Notes under the pieces: model-generated | Database searches by the model: none | Told to the model about the DNA's origin: nothing | What the model saw: only the letters and a program-made list of their open reading frames with translations | Assembly: GCF_014217215.1 (NCBI RefSeq) | Contig: NZ_CP056080.1 | Location: forward strand, 1,116,001 to 1,180,000 | Reading direction: 5' to 3' | DNA: 64,000 bases | From: Rothia nasimurium | GTDB taxonomy: Bacteria; Actinomycetota; Actinomycetes; Actinomycetales; Micrococcaceae | Part shown: one piece after another, positions 44,697-54,516 of the stretch | Position numbering within the stretch: the stretch's first letter is position 1 | How the letters are laid out: each line of letters starts with the position of its first letter | Program-made: the position numbers and the translations under genes

Positions 44697-44854
44697 GGGG
44701 CGGCTATACCCGCAACCTGCCGAAACATAGCGTAACCGGCGCCACAAGCAGGTGCTGCGGAGATAGGATGAAAGAGGTCATAGACGACCAAACCCCACTA
44801 CCAGCTCAACCAGGTAGCGGGGGAGACCTCTTATCGAAACAGGTGATGACTCCC

Positions 44855-45946
44855 ATGAAGGCAGCCCGCTTTTACGACAACAAAGACATCCGCATCGAAG
44901 ACATCGACGAACCCACCGCAGGCGCTGGTGAAGTCCTCATCAAGGTAGCCTGGTGCGGCATCTGCGGCACCGATCTTCACGAATACCTCGACGGCCCCAT
45001 CTTCTGCCCCACCCACAGCACCCCTCACCCCATCTCCGGCGAAACCGCCCCCGTCACCATGGGCCACGAATTCTCCGGCGTTGTAGAAGCCCTCGGTGAA
45101 GGCATCACCGACCTAGAGGTAGGCGACCACGTCGTCGTTGAACCCTACATCGTACGCGACGACGTAGAAACCGGCCCCGGTAACAAGGACTACCACCTCT
45201 CCAAGGACATGAACTTCATCGGCCTCGCCGGGCACGGCGGCGGCCTTGCCGAAAAGATCGCCGTCAAGCGCCGCTGGGTCCACAAAATCTCCAAAGACAT
45301 CCCCCTCGATGAAGCAGCCCTCATCGAACCCCTTACCGTGGGCTACCACGCCGTTGAACGAGCCGGGGGAGTCAAGGACGGGGACGTCGCCCTCATCGGC
45401 GGTGCAGGCCCCATCGGCCTGCTCACCGCAGCCGTCCTCAAAGCCCAGGGCGCAACCGTCATCATGAGCGAACTCTCCAGCCTCCGCCGCCAAAAGGCCC
45501 TCGATGCAGGAGTAGCCGACTACGCCCTATCACCCGCCGAGGTAGATGTCGTTGAAGAAGTCAAAAAACTCACCAACGGCCGCGGCGCCGACGTCGCCTT
45601 CGAATGCACCTCGGTCAACGCCGTCCTCGATACCCTCTTCGACGCCATCAAACCCCAGGGCGTCATCGTCGTGGTCTCCATCTGGGGCAAGCCCGCCCAG
45701 CTCGACATGCAAAAACTCGTGCTCAAGGAAGTTGACCTCCGCGGCACCATCGCCTACGTCAACAACCACCCCGACACCATCAAGCTCGTTGAATCAGGCA
45801 AAATCAACCTCAAACCCTTCATCACCGGCAAAATCGCCCTCGAAAACCTCATCGACGAAGGCTTCGACACCCTCATCAACCGCAACGAAACCGCCGTCAA
45901 AATCCTAGTCACCACCGACCCCCAGCGCCTAGACAACGCTCACTAG
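44855..45946 (+). CDS. 2,3-butanediol dehydrogenase, zinc-dependent
   Basis: The 363-residue medium-chain dehydrogenase interconverts acetoin and 2,3-butanediol (and similar alcohols) with NAD. It shows the zinc site WCGICGTDLHEYLDGPIF near residue 33, the GHEFSG motif near residue 69, and the Rossmann loop LIGGAGPIGLLTAAVL near residue 180. The frame is open for 29 more codons upstream, but the ATG at 44855 gives the family N-terminus MKAARFYDNKDI and has AGGTGA eight bases before. Its strong C-rich codon bias differs from the following region after 47.6 kb. Confidence 0.92.
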   Translation: MKAARFYDNKDIRIEDIDEPTAGAGEVLIKVAWCGICGTDLHEYLDGPIFCPTHSTPHPISGETAPVTMGHEFSGVVEALGEGITDLEVGDHVVVEPYIVRDDVETGPGNKDYHLSKDMNFIGLAGHGGGLAEKIAVKRRWVHKISKDIPLDEAALIEPLTVGYHAVERAGGVKDGDVALIGGAGPIGLLTAAVLKAQGATVIMSELSSLRRQKALDAGVADYALSPAEVDVVEEVKKLTNGRGADVAFECTSVNAVLDTLFDAIKPQGVIVVVSIWGKPAQLDMQKLVLKEVDLRGTIAYVNNHPDTIKLVESGKINLKPFITGKIALENLIDEGFDTLINRNETAVKILVTTDPQRLDNAH

Positions 45947-45973
45947 TCCACAACCACCAGGACGCCACACCCC

Positions 45974-46007
45974 GGGCGGGCACCCTCACACCAGAGAGTG
46001 CCCGCCC
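45974..46007 (+). terminator. Hairpin after butanediol dehydrogenase
   Basis: GGGCGGGCAC (45974-45983) pairs with GTGCCCGCCC (45998-46007), with no clear T run. Likely a terminator. Confidence 0.7.
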
Positions 46008-46110
46008 CCACTACGCCCCCAACCTCTCATCAAGACTTTTAGCCACAAACTGTCGCCCACCGGCGCGTAGCATTACCCTAAGAGTCTGTGAAGACGCTAT
46101 ATTTTTATAT

Positions 46111-46551
46111 ATGGCAAAGAAAAAAGTTACCGTAGTATCCGCGCTTGCGGCGACCGCCCTGCTCGCAGGCTGCGCGCAAACCATCGTACCCGGCATGGGC
46201 ATCGAAGCAACTGACGGCTGGGGCGGCCGCGACGATATCACCATCGAGGTAACTGCCGAACACAACGGCGCAGAGGCTCCCGCAACCATCACCGTCTACC
46301 AAGACCAGATGAACTTCGACGGCAACCAGGCTGAATTCGAAGGTGAAGCCTTCTACAAGCTCACCTACGACAACCTCGCAGACCTCTCAGACTCACAAAT
46401 CCGCGTCTCCGTCACCGCCGAAGACCCCGAAGCAGAGGTCTTCTGCGCCATCAAGGGCACCGGCTACTCCCTCGAAGAAGGCGACCACGTCAACCACGCC
46501 AACGAAGCAGACGGCACCGGCAGTGCCACCTGCGTCCTCAACATCGACTAA
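46111..46551 (+). CDS. Lipoprotein, unknown function
   Basis: The 146-residue protein has a lipoprotein signal (KKKVTVVSALAATALLAGC) with cysteine at about residue 22, so it is exported and lipid-anchored. The rest is acidic, beta-rich and has two further cysteines (VFCAIKG, SATCVLNID). It resembles no family I know. The ATG at 46111 lies directly after TATATTTTTATAT with no ribosome binding site, which points to leaderless translation from a -10 element. Confidence 0.75.
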   Translation: MAKKKVTVVSALAATALLAGCAQTIVPGMGIEATDGWGGRDDITIEVTAEHNGAEAPATITVYQDQMNFDGNQAEFEGEAFYKLTYDNLADLSDSQIRVSVTAEDPEAEVFCAIKGTGYSLEEGDHVNHANEADGTGSATCVLNID

Positions 46552-46575
46552 CACCACCACCACACACCACACACA

Positions 46576-46610
46576 GGTGGGCACCAAAGACGGTGCCCAC
46601 CTCTTCCTTT
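46576..46610 (+). terminator. Terminator after the lipoprotein gene
   Basis: GGTGGGCACC pairs with GGTGCCCACC around AAAGAC, followed by TCTTCCTTT. Confidence 0.9.
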
Positions 46611-46672
46611 AACAACACACCCACACCCACCCATAACATGCACCAACCACCCAAATATGAAAAACTAGGGCT

Positions 46673-47755
46673 ATGACCACAGGGGCACACGAAATCCGCA
46701 CCATCGTCGCAGAAGCAGCCGACGAAGCCGTCAACATCGGCTACCGCATAGGCGACAACATCCACTCCTACCGCGAACGCAAAGCACAAAAAAACGGCCT
46801 AGAACCCGTCATCGTACCCAGCGTCGGATACGGCACCAAAAACTGGGTACGCATCCTCGGCCGCGCCCTCTACAAAACCGACCTCTTCGAAGAATTCTTC
46901 GACTCCGTCGAAAAAGGCGACCCCACCATCGAACCCGTCCGCGGCTGGCGCTCCTTCACCTCAGTCGCCATCTCCCACGCCCCCATCGACATCCACATCA
47001 ACGGCCAACACCACCGCGTCCACGCCGACCGCGGAGGAGTCGTAGACGTCAAACTCAACATCACCCTAGAACCCGGCACCCACCAAGTCACCATCACCAC
47101 CCCCGGCAGCCAACCCGCCATCACCAGCGTCTACATCGTCCCCGAAGACCAAACCATCGGAATCATCTGCGACGTCGACGACACCGTCATGAACACCGCC
47201 CTACCCCGCCCCTTCGTCGCCGCCTGGAACAGCTTCGTCCTCAACGAACACGCCCGCTCCGCCACCCCCGGCATGGCCGTCATGATGGACCGCCTCCACC
47301 GCGCCCACCCCACAGCACCCTTCATGTACCTCTCCACCGGCGCCTGGAACGTCACCCCCACCCTCCGCCGCTTCCTCCACCGCAACGGCTACCCCAAAGG
47401 CACCTTCCTCCTCACCGACTGGGGCCCCACCCCCGACCGCTGGTTCCGCTCCGGCTCCCAACACAAAGTCAACACCCTCAAACGCCTCGCCACCGAATTC
47501 CCCAACATCCGCTGGATCCTCATCGGCGACGACGGCCAACGCGACCCCGAAATCTACAACGGCTTCGCCGTCCGCTACCCCCACAACGTCGAAGCCATCC
47601 TCATCCGCAACCTCACCTTCGGCGAATCCGTCCTCTCATCAGGCCGCGTCTGGGGCGACAACCGCGCTCGCGATATCACCAAGGGCGACCTCTGGCTTGA
47701 AGGCAATGACGGCACCGCCCTCTACGAGCAGCTCAAAGACCGCGGGCTCGTCTAA
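46673..47755 (+). CDS. App1-family phosphatidate phosphatase-like protein
   Basis: The 360-residue protein contains the HAD-type DxDxT motif ICDVDDTVMNTALPRPF near residue 166, LSTGAWNVTPTLRRFL near 222, and the final acidic GDDGQRDPEIY near 282, as in the App1/DUF2183 phosphatidate phosphatase domain. The N-terminal 150 residues form a beta-rich domain common to these proteins. It would hydrolyse phospholipid-like phosphates. The ATG at 46673 has no strong site. Its codons are very C- and A-rich until about 47645, then switch to AAG-type usage. Confidence 0.88.
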   Translation: MTTGAHEIRTIVAEAADEAVNIGYRIGDNIHSYRERKAQKNGLEPVIVPSVGYGTKNWVRILGRALYKTDLFEEFFDSVEKGDPTIEPVRGWRSFTSVAISHAPIDIHINGQHHRVHADRGGVVDVKLNITLEPGTHQVTITTPGSQPAITSVYIVPEDQTIGIICDVDDTVMNTALPRPFVAAWNSFVLNEHARSATPGMAVMMDRLHRAHPTAPFMYLSTGAWNVTPTLRRFLHRNGYPKGTFLLTDWGPTPDRWFRSGSQHKVNTLKRLATEFPNIRWILIGDDGQRDPEIYNGFAVRYPHNVEAILIRNLTFGESVLSSGRVWGDNRARDITKGDLWLEGNDGTALYEQLKDRGLV

Positions 47756-47778
47756 ACAACCGCGCTTAAACACCTTAA

Positions 47779-47814
47779 GGGGCACCCTTGTCAAGCCTGA
47801 CGGGGTGCCCCTTT
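47779..47814 (+). terminator. Terminator after app1-like gene
   Basis: GGGGCACCC (47779-47787) pairs with GGGTGCCCC (47803-47811), followed by TTTG. Confidence 0.88.
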
Positions 47815-48088
47815 GCGCGACACGCCCCCGGCAAAAAACCTTAAAAAACAGGCCCGCGCAGCCCCCAAGACTCAAGGCTCAATTTAGGGTTGAAAGCCCC
47901 CGCCCTGATATCACGCGGGACGTCCGGTCTTAAGCCCCAGGGGGCTCAGCGGCCCCTGAACTTAAGGTCACACACCGACCTTCAATCCCGCCCCAAGAAG
48001 CCCTTAATGTGGATAACTCCCTTAAAGCCCGCAAACGCGCGGAAGGGCTGTGGATAGCGCACCGATTTAAAAAATTTCGTAACAGACC
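47815..48088. promoter_or_regulatory. nrd upstream region with DnaA-box-like sites and CTTAA motifs
   Basis: No gene is seen here. TGTGGATAA (48008-48016) matches the DnaA box exactly and TGTGGATAG (48049-48057) differs by one base. CTTAA(G) occurs at about 47765, 47774, 47840, 47929, 47961, 48003 and 48021, which is dense for such GC-rich DNA. The promoter of nrdH should lie near the end. Confidence 0.55.
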
Positions 48089-48134
48089 ACACTATGTAGG
48101 GTTAGGTGCGCTCCCCAAACACTAGATGTAGTAT
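48089..48134 (+). promoter_or_regulatory. nrdR box: Pair of NrdR-box-like sites upstream of nrdH
   Basis: ACACTATGTAGGGTTA (48089-48104) and ACACTAGATGTAGTAT (48119-48134) resemble the NrdR repressor consensus and are 30 bases apart, about three helical turns, the standard paired layout upstream of class Ib nrd operons. The second is the better palindrome. Confidence 0.75.
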
Positions 48135-48250
48135 TAAGTCTCGGTTCGGGCGACTAGAGAGAAAAGGCCGCCAGACCCCACACCAGCTCTTTCGAGAGCC
48201 CCTATGCCAGAAACCTCCCGCAACGCGCGGGACACCAAGGAGATACCCCA

Positions 48251-48484
48251 ATGACCGTTACGGTGTACACCAAGCCTGCCTGCGTCCAGTGCAACATGAC
48301 CTACCGCGCTCTCGATAAGCTCGGCGTCCAGTACAACACCGTTGACATCACCGAGGACCCCGCAGCCCTCGAACTCATCAAGGGCATGGGCTACCTGCAG
48401 GCCCCCGTTGTAATCGCCGGTGAGGATCACTGGTCAGGCTTCCAGCCCGACAAGATCAACGCCCTGGCCAGCGCCGCAGCCTAA
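48251..48484 (+). CDS. nrdH: NrdH glutaredoxin-like electron donor
   Basis: This 77-residue thioredoxin-fold protein reduces the NrdE subunit. The redox pair is in KPACVQCNMTYRAL (Cys11 and Cys14), and the C-terminus WSGFQPDKINAL is the family signature. An AAGGAG site precedes the ATG at 48251. First gene of the nrd operon, with NrdR-like sites upstream. Confidence 0.96.
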   Translation: MTVTVYTKPACVQCNMTYRALDKLGVQYNTVDITEDPAALELIKGMGYLQAPVVIAGEDHWSGFQPDKINALASAAA

Positions 48485-48596
48485 CCGCTGACCACCTGCC
48501 CGGGCAGCACCCGCCGCTACAGGCGTCCGCACCCGGGCCTTTTCTTACCCGCGCCACGCGCACACCCACCACGACCAGATCCAGGCACCAGCCCCC

Positions 48597-49043
48597 ATGG
48601 ACACCACAGATACCACCGGACAGCCCACCATCGTCTACTTTTCATCGGTCTCAGAGAACACTCACAAGTTCGTTCAGAAGACCGGAATAAAAAACATACG
48701 GCTACCGCTTAAGACCAGCGAAGACCCCCCACAGGTCACCGGGCCCTACGTGCTGTGTGTCCCCAGCTACGGGCGACCCGGGGGAGCGGGCTCTATACCG
48801 CCCCAGGCCGTGAAGTTCCTCAACAACCCCCACAACCGGGAACTCCTGCAAGGAGTCATCGGCGCGGGAAACACCAACTTCGGTGACCTCTTCTGCGTAG
48901 CAGCAGACAAAGTCGCCGCCAAATGCCACGTGCCCGTACTCTACAAGTTTGAGCTCATGGGCACCGAAGAAGATGTAGAAACCGTTCAAGAAGGATTGGA
49001 AAAATTTTGGATTCAAAACTCCCTGTACCCGGCCTCAGCGTAG
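48597..49043 (+). CDS. nrdI: NrdI flavodoxin-like protein
   Basis: The 148-residue flavodoxin-like protein activates the dimanganese form of NrdF. Motifs: [17 protein letters not shown] near residue 12, [20 protein letters not shown] near residue 55, and [12 protein letters not shown] near 90. The first 10 residues are Thr/Asp-rich. Its 3' end overlaps the nrdE start by 37 bases. Confidence 0.96.
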   Translation: MDTTDTTGQPTIVYFSSVSENTHKFVQKTGIKNIRLPLKTSEDPPQVTGPYVLCVPSYGRPGGAGSIPPQAVKFLNNPHNRELLQGVIGAGNTNFGDLFCVAADKVAAKCHVPVLYKFELMGTEEDVETVQEGLEKFWIQNSLYPASA

Positions 49044-51187
49044 AACCCGGTCACGAGGATCCGAGCACCCCCGAGAAATACCGTGGCATGGGGTACCACG
49101 AACTGAACGCCCTTCTGAACCTCTACGATGAGAACGGCCAGATTCAGTTCGAAGCAGACCGTCAGGCAGCCCGCCAGTACTTCCTGCAGCACGTCAACAA
49201 CAACACCGTCTTCTTCCACGACCTGGAAGAAAAGATTGACTACCTGGTCAAGCACCAGTACTACGAGCCCGAGGTTTTCGAGAAGTACTCCTTTGACTTC
49301 GTCAAGTCCCTCTCCAAGCTGGCCTACTCCAAGAAGTTCCGCTTCCCCACCTTCCTGGGCGCCTTCAAGTTCTACACCTCCTACGCGCTGAAGACCTTCG
49401 ACGGCCAGCGCTACCTGGAACGCTTCGAGGACCGCGTGGTCATGGTTGCCCTGCTGTTGGCAGAAGGCGACGAGGCTCTGGCAACCAAGATTGTCGAAGA
49501 GGTCATCTCCGGCCGCTTCCAGCCCGCCACCCCCACCTTCCTCAACGCAGGTAAGAAGCAGCGCGGCGAACTGGTCTCCTGCTTCCTGCTGCGTATCGAA
49601 GACAACATGGAGTCCATCGGCCGCTCCATCAACTCAGCCCTACAGCTGTCCAAGCGCGGCGGCGGCGTAGCCTTCGCCCTGACCAACCTGCGCGAAGCTG
49701 GCGCCCCCATCAAGAAGATCGAGAACCAGTCCTCAGGCGTCATCCCCGTGATGAAGCTGCTGGAAGACTCCTTCTCCTACGCCAACCAGCTCGGTGCCCG
49801 CCAGGGGGCAGGCGCAGTTTACCTGCACGCCCACCACCCCGATATCTACTCCTTCCTCGACACCAAGCGCGAGAACGCCGACGAGAAGATTCGCATTAAG
49901 ACCCTCTCACTGGGCGTTGTGATTCCCGATATCACCTTTGAACTGGCCAAGAAGAACGAGGACATGTACCTCTTCTCGCCCTACGACGTTGAGCGTATCT
50001 ACGGTGTGCCCTTCTCAGATATCAACGTCACCGAGAAGTACTACGAGATGGTCGACGATGCCCGCATCAAGAAGACCAAGATCAACGCCCGCGAGTTCTT
50101 CCAGACCCTGGCCGAGATTCAGTTCGAATCGGGCTACCCCTACGTCATGTTCGAAGACACCGTCAACAAGGCCAACCCCATTGACGGCAAGATCATCATG
50201 TCTAACCTCTGCTCCGAGATCCTGCAGGTTTCAGAGCCCTCCGTCTACAACGCTGACCTGGGCTACGAGACCATCGGTAAGGACATCTCCTGCAACCTGG
50301 GCTCCCTGAACATCGCCCTGGCGATGGACGGCGGTGATCTGGGCCAGACCGTCGGCACCGCTATTCGCGCCCTGACCGCTGTGTCTGACCAGTCCGACAT
50401 CGCTTCTGTTCCCTCCATCGAGCGCGGTAACTCCATGAGCCACGCCGTTGGCCTGGGGCAGATGAACCTGCACGGCTACCTGGCTCGCGAGCACGTCTAC
50501 TACGGTTCTGAAGAAGCCCTGGACTTCACCAACATCTACTTCTACACCGTCACCTACCACGCGATTCGTGCCTCTATGGAGATTGCCCGCGAACGCAAGG
50601 AGACCTTCGTAGGCTTTGAGAAGTCCAAGTACGCTTCGGGGGAGTACTTCGAGAAGTACATCAACGGCACCTGGGACTTTGAGACCGAGCGCGCCCGCGA
50701 GCTCTTCGCCGGTCACTTTGTGCCCACCGCTGAGGACTGGAAGCAGCTGGCAGCTGAGGTTGCTGAGCACGGTATGTACAACCAGAACCTGCAGGCTGTT
50801 CCGCCCACCGGTTCTATCTCCTACATCAACGGCTCTACCTCGTCGATTCACCCCATCGCCTCGAAGATTGAGATCCGTAAGGAAGGCAAGCTGGGTCGTG
50901 TCTACTACCCGGCTCCCTACATGGACAACGAGAACCTGGACTACTACCAGGACTCCTACGAAATCGGCTACGAGAAGATTATCGACACCTACGCCGTTGC
51001 TACCCAGCACGTTGATCAGGGTCTGTCGCTGACCCTCTTCTTCAAGGACACCGCCACCACCCGCGACGTCAACAAGGCCCAGATTTACGCCTGGCGTAAG
51101 GGCATCAAGACCATCTACTACTCACGTATTCGTCAGATGGCTCTTGAAGGTACCGAGGTTGAGGGCTGCGTTAGCTGCATGCTCTAA
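49007..51187 (+). CDS. nrdE: Class Ib ribonucleotide reductase alpha subunit NrdE
   Basis: This 726-residue catalytic subunit reduces ribonucleotides. Key features: the ATP-cone is absent, as in class Ib; [20 protein letters not shown] (active-site Cys), SNLCSEILQ and [12 protein letters not shown], the radical-transfer tyrosines, and the C-terminal redox pair GCVSCML (Cys721 and Cys724). I use the TTG at 49007, which overlaps nrdI, with AAGGA 11 bases upstream; an ATG at 49088 (MGYHELNAL) would give a shorter, also family-like N-terminus. Confidence 0.96.
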   Translation: MDSKLPVPGLSVEPGHEDPSTPEKYRGMGYHELNALLNLYDENGQIQFEADRQAARQYFLQHVNNNTVFFHDLEEKIDYLVKHQYYEPEVFEKYSFDFVKSLSKLAYSKKFRFPTFLGAFKFYTSYALKTFDGQRYLERFEDRVVMVALLLAEGDEALATKIVEEVISGRFQPATPTFLNAGKKQRGELVSCFLLRIEDNMESIGRSINSALQLSKRGGGVAFALTNLREAGAPIKKIENQSSGVIPVMKLLEDSFSYANQLGARQGAGAVYLHAHHPDIYSFLDTKRENADEKIRIKTLSLGVVIPDITFELAKKNEDMYLFSPYDVERIYGVPFSDINVTEKYYEMVDDARIKKTKINAREFFQTLAEIQFESGYPYVMFEDTVNKANPIDGKIIMSNLCSEILQVSEPSVYNADLGYETIGKDISCNLGSLNIALAMDGGDLGQTVGTAIRALTAVSDQSDIASVPSIERGNSMSHAVGLGQMNLHGYLAREHVYYGSEEALDFTNIYFYTVTYHAIRASMEIARERKETFVGFEKSKYASGEYFEKYINGTWDFETERARELFAGHFVPTAEDWKQLAAEVAEHGMYNQNLQAVPPTGSISYINGSTSSIHPIASKIEIRKEGKLGRVYYPAPYMDNENLDYYQDSYEIGYEKIIDTYAVATQHVDQGLSLTLFFKDTATTRDVNKAQIYAWRKGIKTIYYSRIRQMALEGTEVEGCVSCML

Positions 51188-51230
51188 GACCTGAGACGGG
51201 GTAGGGCGTTGCGCTGATAGGGCGCGGACG

Positions 51231-51284
51231 CCCGCCCCGGCCGGGCGGGGCCCGTCATCTTGCGTGGGTGGCGGGCTTTCTTTA
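51231..51284 (+). terminator. Terminator after nrdE
   Basis: CCCGCCC pairs with GGGCGGG (51231-51249) and a second stem GCCCG/CGGGC (51250-51276) is followed by TTTCTTTA. Transcription of nrdF may thus be separate. Confidence 0.75.
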
Positions 51285-51342
51285 TTGCGGTATATAATCT
51301 ATATAACTGATAAGTTAAACTGATTATTTTAGGCTGGCGCCC

Positions 51343-51834
51343 TTGGAAAATTTTTCGTATGAGCAGGCGAGTACCTTACGTTACTCGGTGTTTAGAATGC
51401 ACCGACGACTGAGGAACGAGACCGACTCCCACTCACCCCTCTCGTTTGCTGAAGAAACCGTGCTCGCCCAGCTCCAGGCCGCCCCGCGGCAAACCGGTGC
51501 TGAACTGGCCCGCTTTCAGCGCATGACCCCGCAGTCCATGAACAAAATCGTGGCCTCACTCCTGCGCCGCGGCTATATCGCCTCCGGTAAAAACCTGCAC
51601 GACAAGCGCCGCAAGGAGCTCTACCTGACAGAGCAGGGGAGTGCCACCATCGACTCCATCATCAGTCGCCGCGACCACTGGATCGTAGAACGAGCCGACG
51701 AAATACTCACCGCGGACGAGGCCGCGCAACTAGCTGCGGCCCTGCCACTGCTGCGCCGCCTCGTCGACAGGGAAACCAAAGCCGAACGCCTAGCTGCCCT
51801 ACAAGAAGAAGCGGGCGACGGCGTCCGCCCCTGA
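51343..51834 (+). CDS. MarR family transcriptional regulator
   Basis: The 163-residue protein has the winged-helix motif ELARFQRMTPQSMNKIVASL near residue 64 and the wing KRRKELYLTEQG, typical of MarR repressors. It lies between nrdE and nrdF, preceded by an AT-rich promoter-like stretch (TATATAATCTATATAACTGA). The TTG at 51343 has no ideal site. Whether it regulates nrdF is unknown. Confidence 0.88.
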   Translation: MENFSYEQASTLRYSVFRMHRRLRNETDSHSPLSFAEETVLAQLQAAPRQTGAELARFQRMTPQSMNKIVASLLRRGYIASGKNLHDKRRKELYLTEQGSATIDSIISRRDHWIVERADEILTADEAAQLAAALPLLRRLVDRETKAERLAALQEEAGDGVRP

Positions 51835-51928
51835 GATATTAAGCAAACCGAGCCGCTGGTGCGAAAACCGCCCAACGGTGAAAGAATAGAACCAAGCCTA
51901 TTTCAGGCACTCCAACACCCCGACATGA

Positions 51929-52918
<990 letters not shown>

Positions 52919-52942
52919 ACACCCTAGTCAGAGCTAGAAAAT

Positions 52943-52990
52943 GGCCCCTTGTTGAACCCCTTTCTGCGGGAACATCGAGGGGCCGCTTTC
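52943..52990 (+). terminator. Terminator after nrdF
   Basis: GGCCCCT (52943-52949) pairs with AGGGGCC (52978-52984), followed by GCTTTC. The long loop weakens it. Confidence 0.6.
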
Positions 52991-53011
52991 ATACAAGGAG
53001 TGGCAGTGGAC

Positions 53012-53491
53012 TTAGCTCCACCACCTTCTCCACACCGTTTTCTCGGGGTAGGTGCGGCGGACGTCAGCCAGGGCCCTCATGCGGGCGCGGCTGGGGCCGT
53101 CCCACAGAATCCACTTGATAAATTCAAGGTCGAGTTTCTCGGGGCAGCCCTCGGTCATATCAGGCCGGTTGGTACTGCGGTAGGTGAGCCAGCGGCGTCC
53201 TACCCTCCACAGACGCACCAGACGCGGCGCTAACAGAATATAGATACGGTCAGCCTCAGCCAGCCGCCGTTCAAAGTGCACGTCGGAATAGCCGCCCTCA
53301 ATCACCCAGGCTCCATTCTTATCCAGAAACTCGCCCACCAGAGCGCGTTCGTCCGTAAGGTCCCGCTCGACCCATCCCGGCAACCAGTGAACGGTATCAA
53401 GGTGCAGCAGCGGCACCCCGTACCCGGCAGCCAACCTTCGCGCCCAGGTGGACTTACCGGCACCACTCAAACCCAGAACAAGAATCTTCAT
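53012..53491 (-). CDS. P-loop nucleotide kinase-like protein
   Basis: The 159-residue protein starts MKILVLGLSGAGKSTWARRL, a Walker A loop, with LLHLDTVHW as the second conserved element and GAWVIEGGYSD further on. This resembles the FlaR/topology-modulation or adenylate/shikimate kinase-like small P-loop proteins. Substrate is unknown. The ATG at 53491 gives this start; a frame 10 codons longer has no site. It is divergent from a GNAT gene across an unusual nested repeat. Confidence 0.82.
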   Translation of the reverse strand: MKILVLGLSGAGKSTWARRLAAGYGVPLLHLDTVHWLPGWVERDLTDERALVGEFLDKNGAWVIEGGYSDVHFERRLAEADRIYILLAPRLVRLWRVGRRWLTYRSTNRPDMTEGCPEKLDLEFIKWILWDGPSRARMRALADVRRTYPEKTVWRRWWS

Positions 53492-53513
53492 ACTTCCAGC
53501 ATAAACACTGGCA

Positions 53514-53573
53514 CCCCGCATTTATTCTGAAAAAGCCGCAACTAGTTGCGGGTAAAACAGAATAAATGCGGGG
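53514..53573. repeat. Nested inverted repeats (60 bp)
   Basis: The outer arms CCCCGCATTTATTCTG (53514-53529) and CAGAATAAATGCGGGG (53558-53573) are perfectly complementary. The interior contains a second perfect palindrome CCGCAACTAGTTGCGG (53536-53551). It lies between two divergent genes, where an operator would be expected rather than a terminator. Confidence 0.93.
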
Positions 53574-53685
53574 CGAAACCCCCAGCCTCACCAGCCTGCC
53601 CCGAAAGGTAAAGGGGCCACCGGCGTCCGCGCCCCTGCTAAAGCGAGTACCCTAGATACAGACCCCACCGAGCAGAAAGAGAGCC

Positions 53686-54516
53686 ATGCCCGCGCCTATC
53701 ACCAGCTACCAGCAGGCCGAGAAGATTCTGGCTGCGCAGCTGTCCATCGACCTGTGCCTACCCGAGCAGGCCATTGATATAGCGCAGCAGCACGGCTCAA
53801 CCCACCTTTCGGCGCGGCGAATACCCCTCGACGAGATGCACCCGGCCCGCCGCCGCTACCGCGACCACTGGGAGCTACGCCTGATTAATTACCGGGGGCT
53901 CACCGTCATCTGTGCCCAGCACCCGCGCGTGCGCGAGGCTGCCGACAACCTACTAGCTGGCGATAACGGGAACTGGGTGGGGGACTACTCCGAGCTGCGC
54001 AAACTCAATGACTACCTCACCCCTTACGCCCTGCAGATGAGCGGTACATCCCTCTTTTTCACCCCCGGTAGGGATTTCTTTACCCGGGGTGCGGACGCCC
54101 GCCCCGGCTTACCCGCCGAGGGCTACACGGTGCGGTGGCTAGAATCTTCGGAGCTAGAGACGTATCGCGGAAACCCCGATTTTGAGAACGCGCTCGGTTT
54201 CAAAGAGCTGCGCCCCGATGTGCAGGTGCTCGGCGCCTACGCCGAGGGGGAGCTGGTGGCTCTGGCCGGTGCTAGTGAAGACTCCGACTGGTGCCGCCAG
54301 ATTGGTATTGATGTACTGCCCGGCCATCGCGGCAGGGGGCTGGCGTCTTACCTGGTCAGGGAGCTGTCGCAGGCTATTCTCGTCGAGGGGTTCGTGCCTT
54401 TCTACGGCACCAGTCCCTCGCACATCATCAGCCAGCAGGTTGCGCTAAATGCGGGCCTGCGCCCGGCCTGGTGGGAGTTCGTCTCTACCAGCTTGAACGA
54501 AATTTCGGTGGACTAA
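53686..54516 (+). CDS. GNAT family acetyltransferase with N-terminal extension
   Basis: The 276-residue protein has a C-terminal GNAT domain with acetyl-CoA loop VLPGHRGRGLASYLVRELSQ near residue 208 and YGTSPSHIISQQVALNAGLR near 244. The first 130 residues form a separate domain of unknown role, joined by a short linker (RGADARPGLPAEG). The ATG at 53686 has an AGAAAGAGAG stretch upstream. Its stop overlaps the start of the lipoate ligase gene by one base. Confidence 0.85.
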   Translation: MPAPITSYQQAEKILAAQLSIDLCLPEQAIDIAQQHGSTHLSARRIPLDEMHPARRRYRDHWELRLINYRGLTVICAQHPRVREAADNLLAGDNGNWVGDYSELRKLNDYLTPYALQMSGTSLFFTPGRDFFTRGADARPGLPAEGYTVRWLESSELETYRGNPDFENALGFKELRPDVQVLGAYAEGELVALAGASEDSDWCRQIGIDVLPGHRGRGLASYLVRELSQAILVEGFVPFYGTSPSHIISQQVALNAGLRPAWWEFVSTSLNEISVD

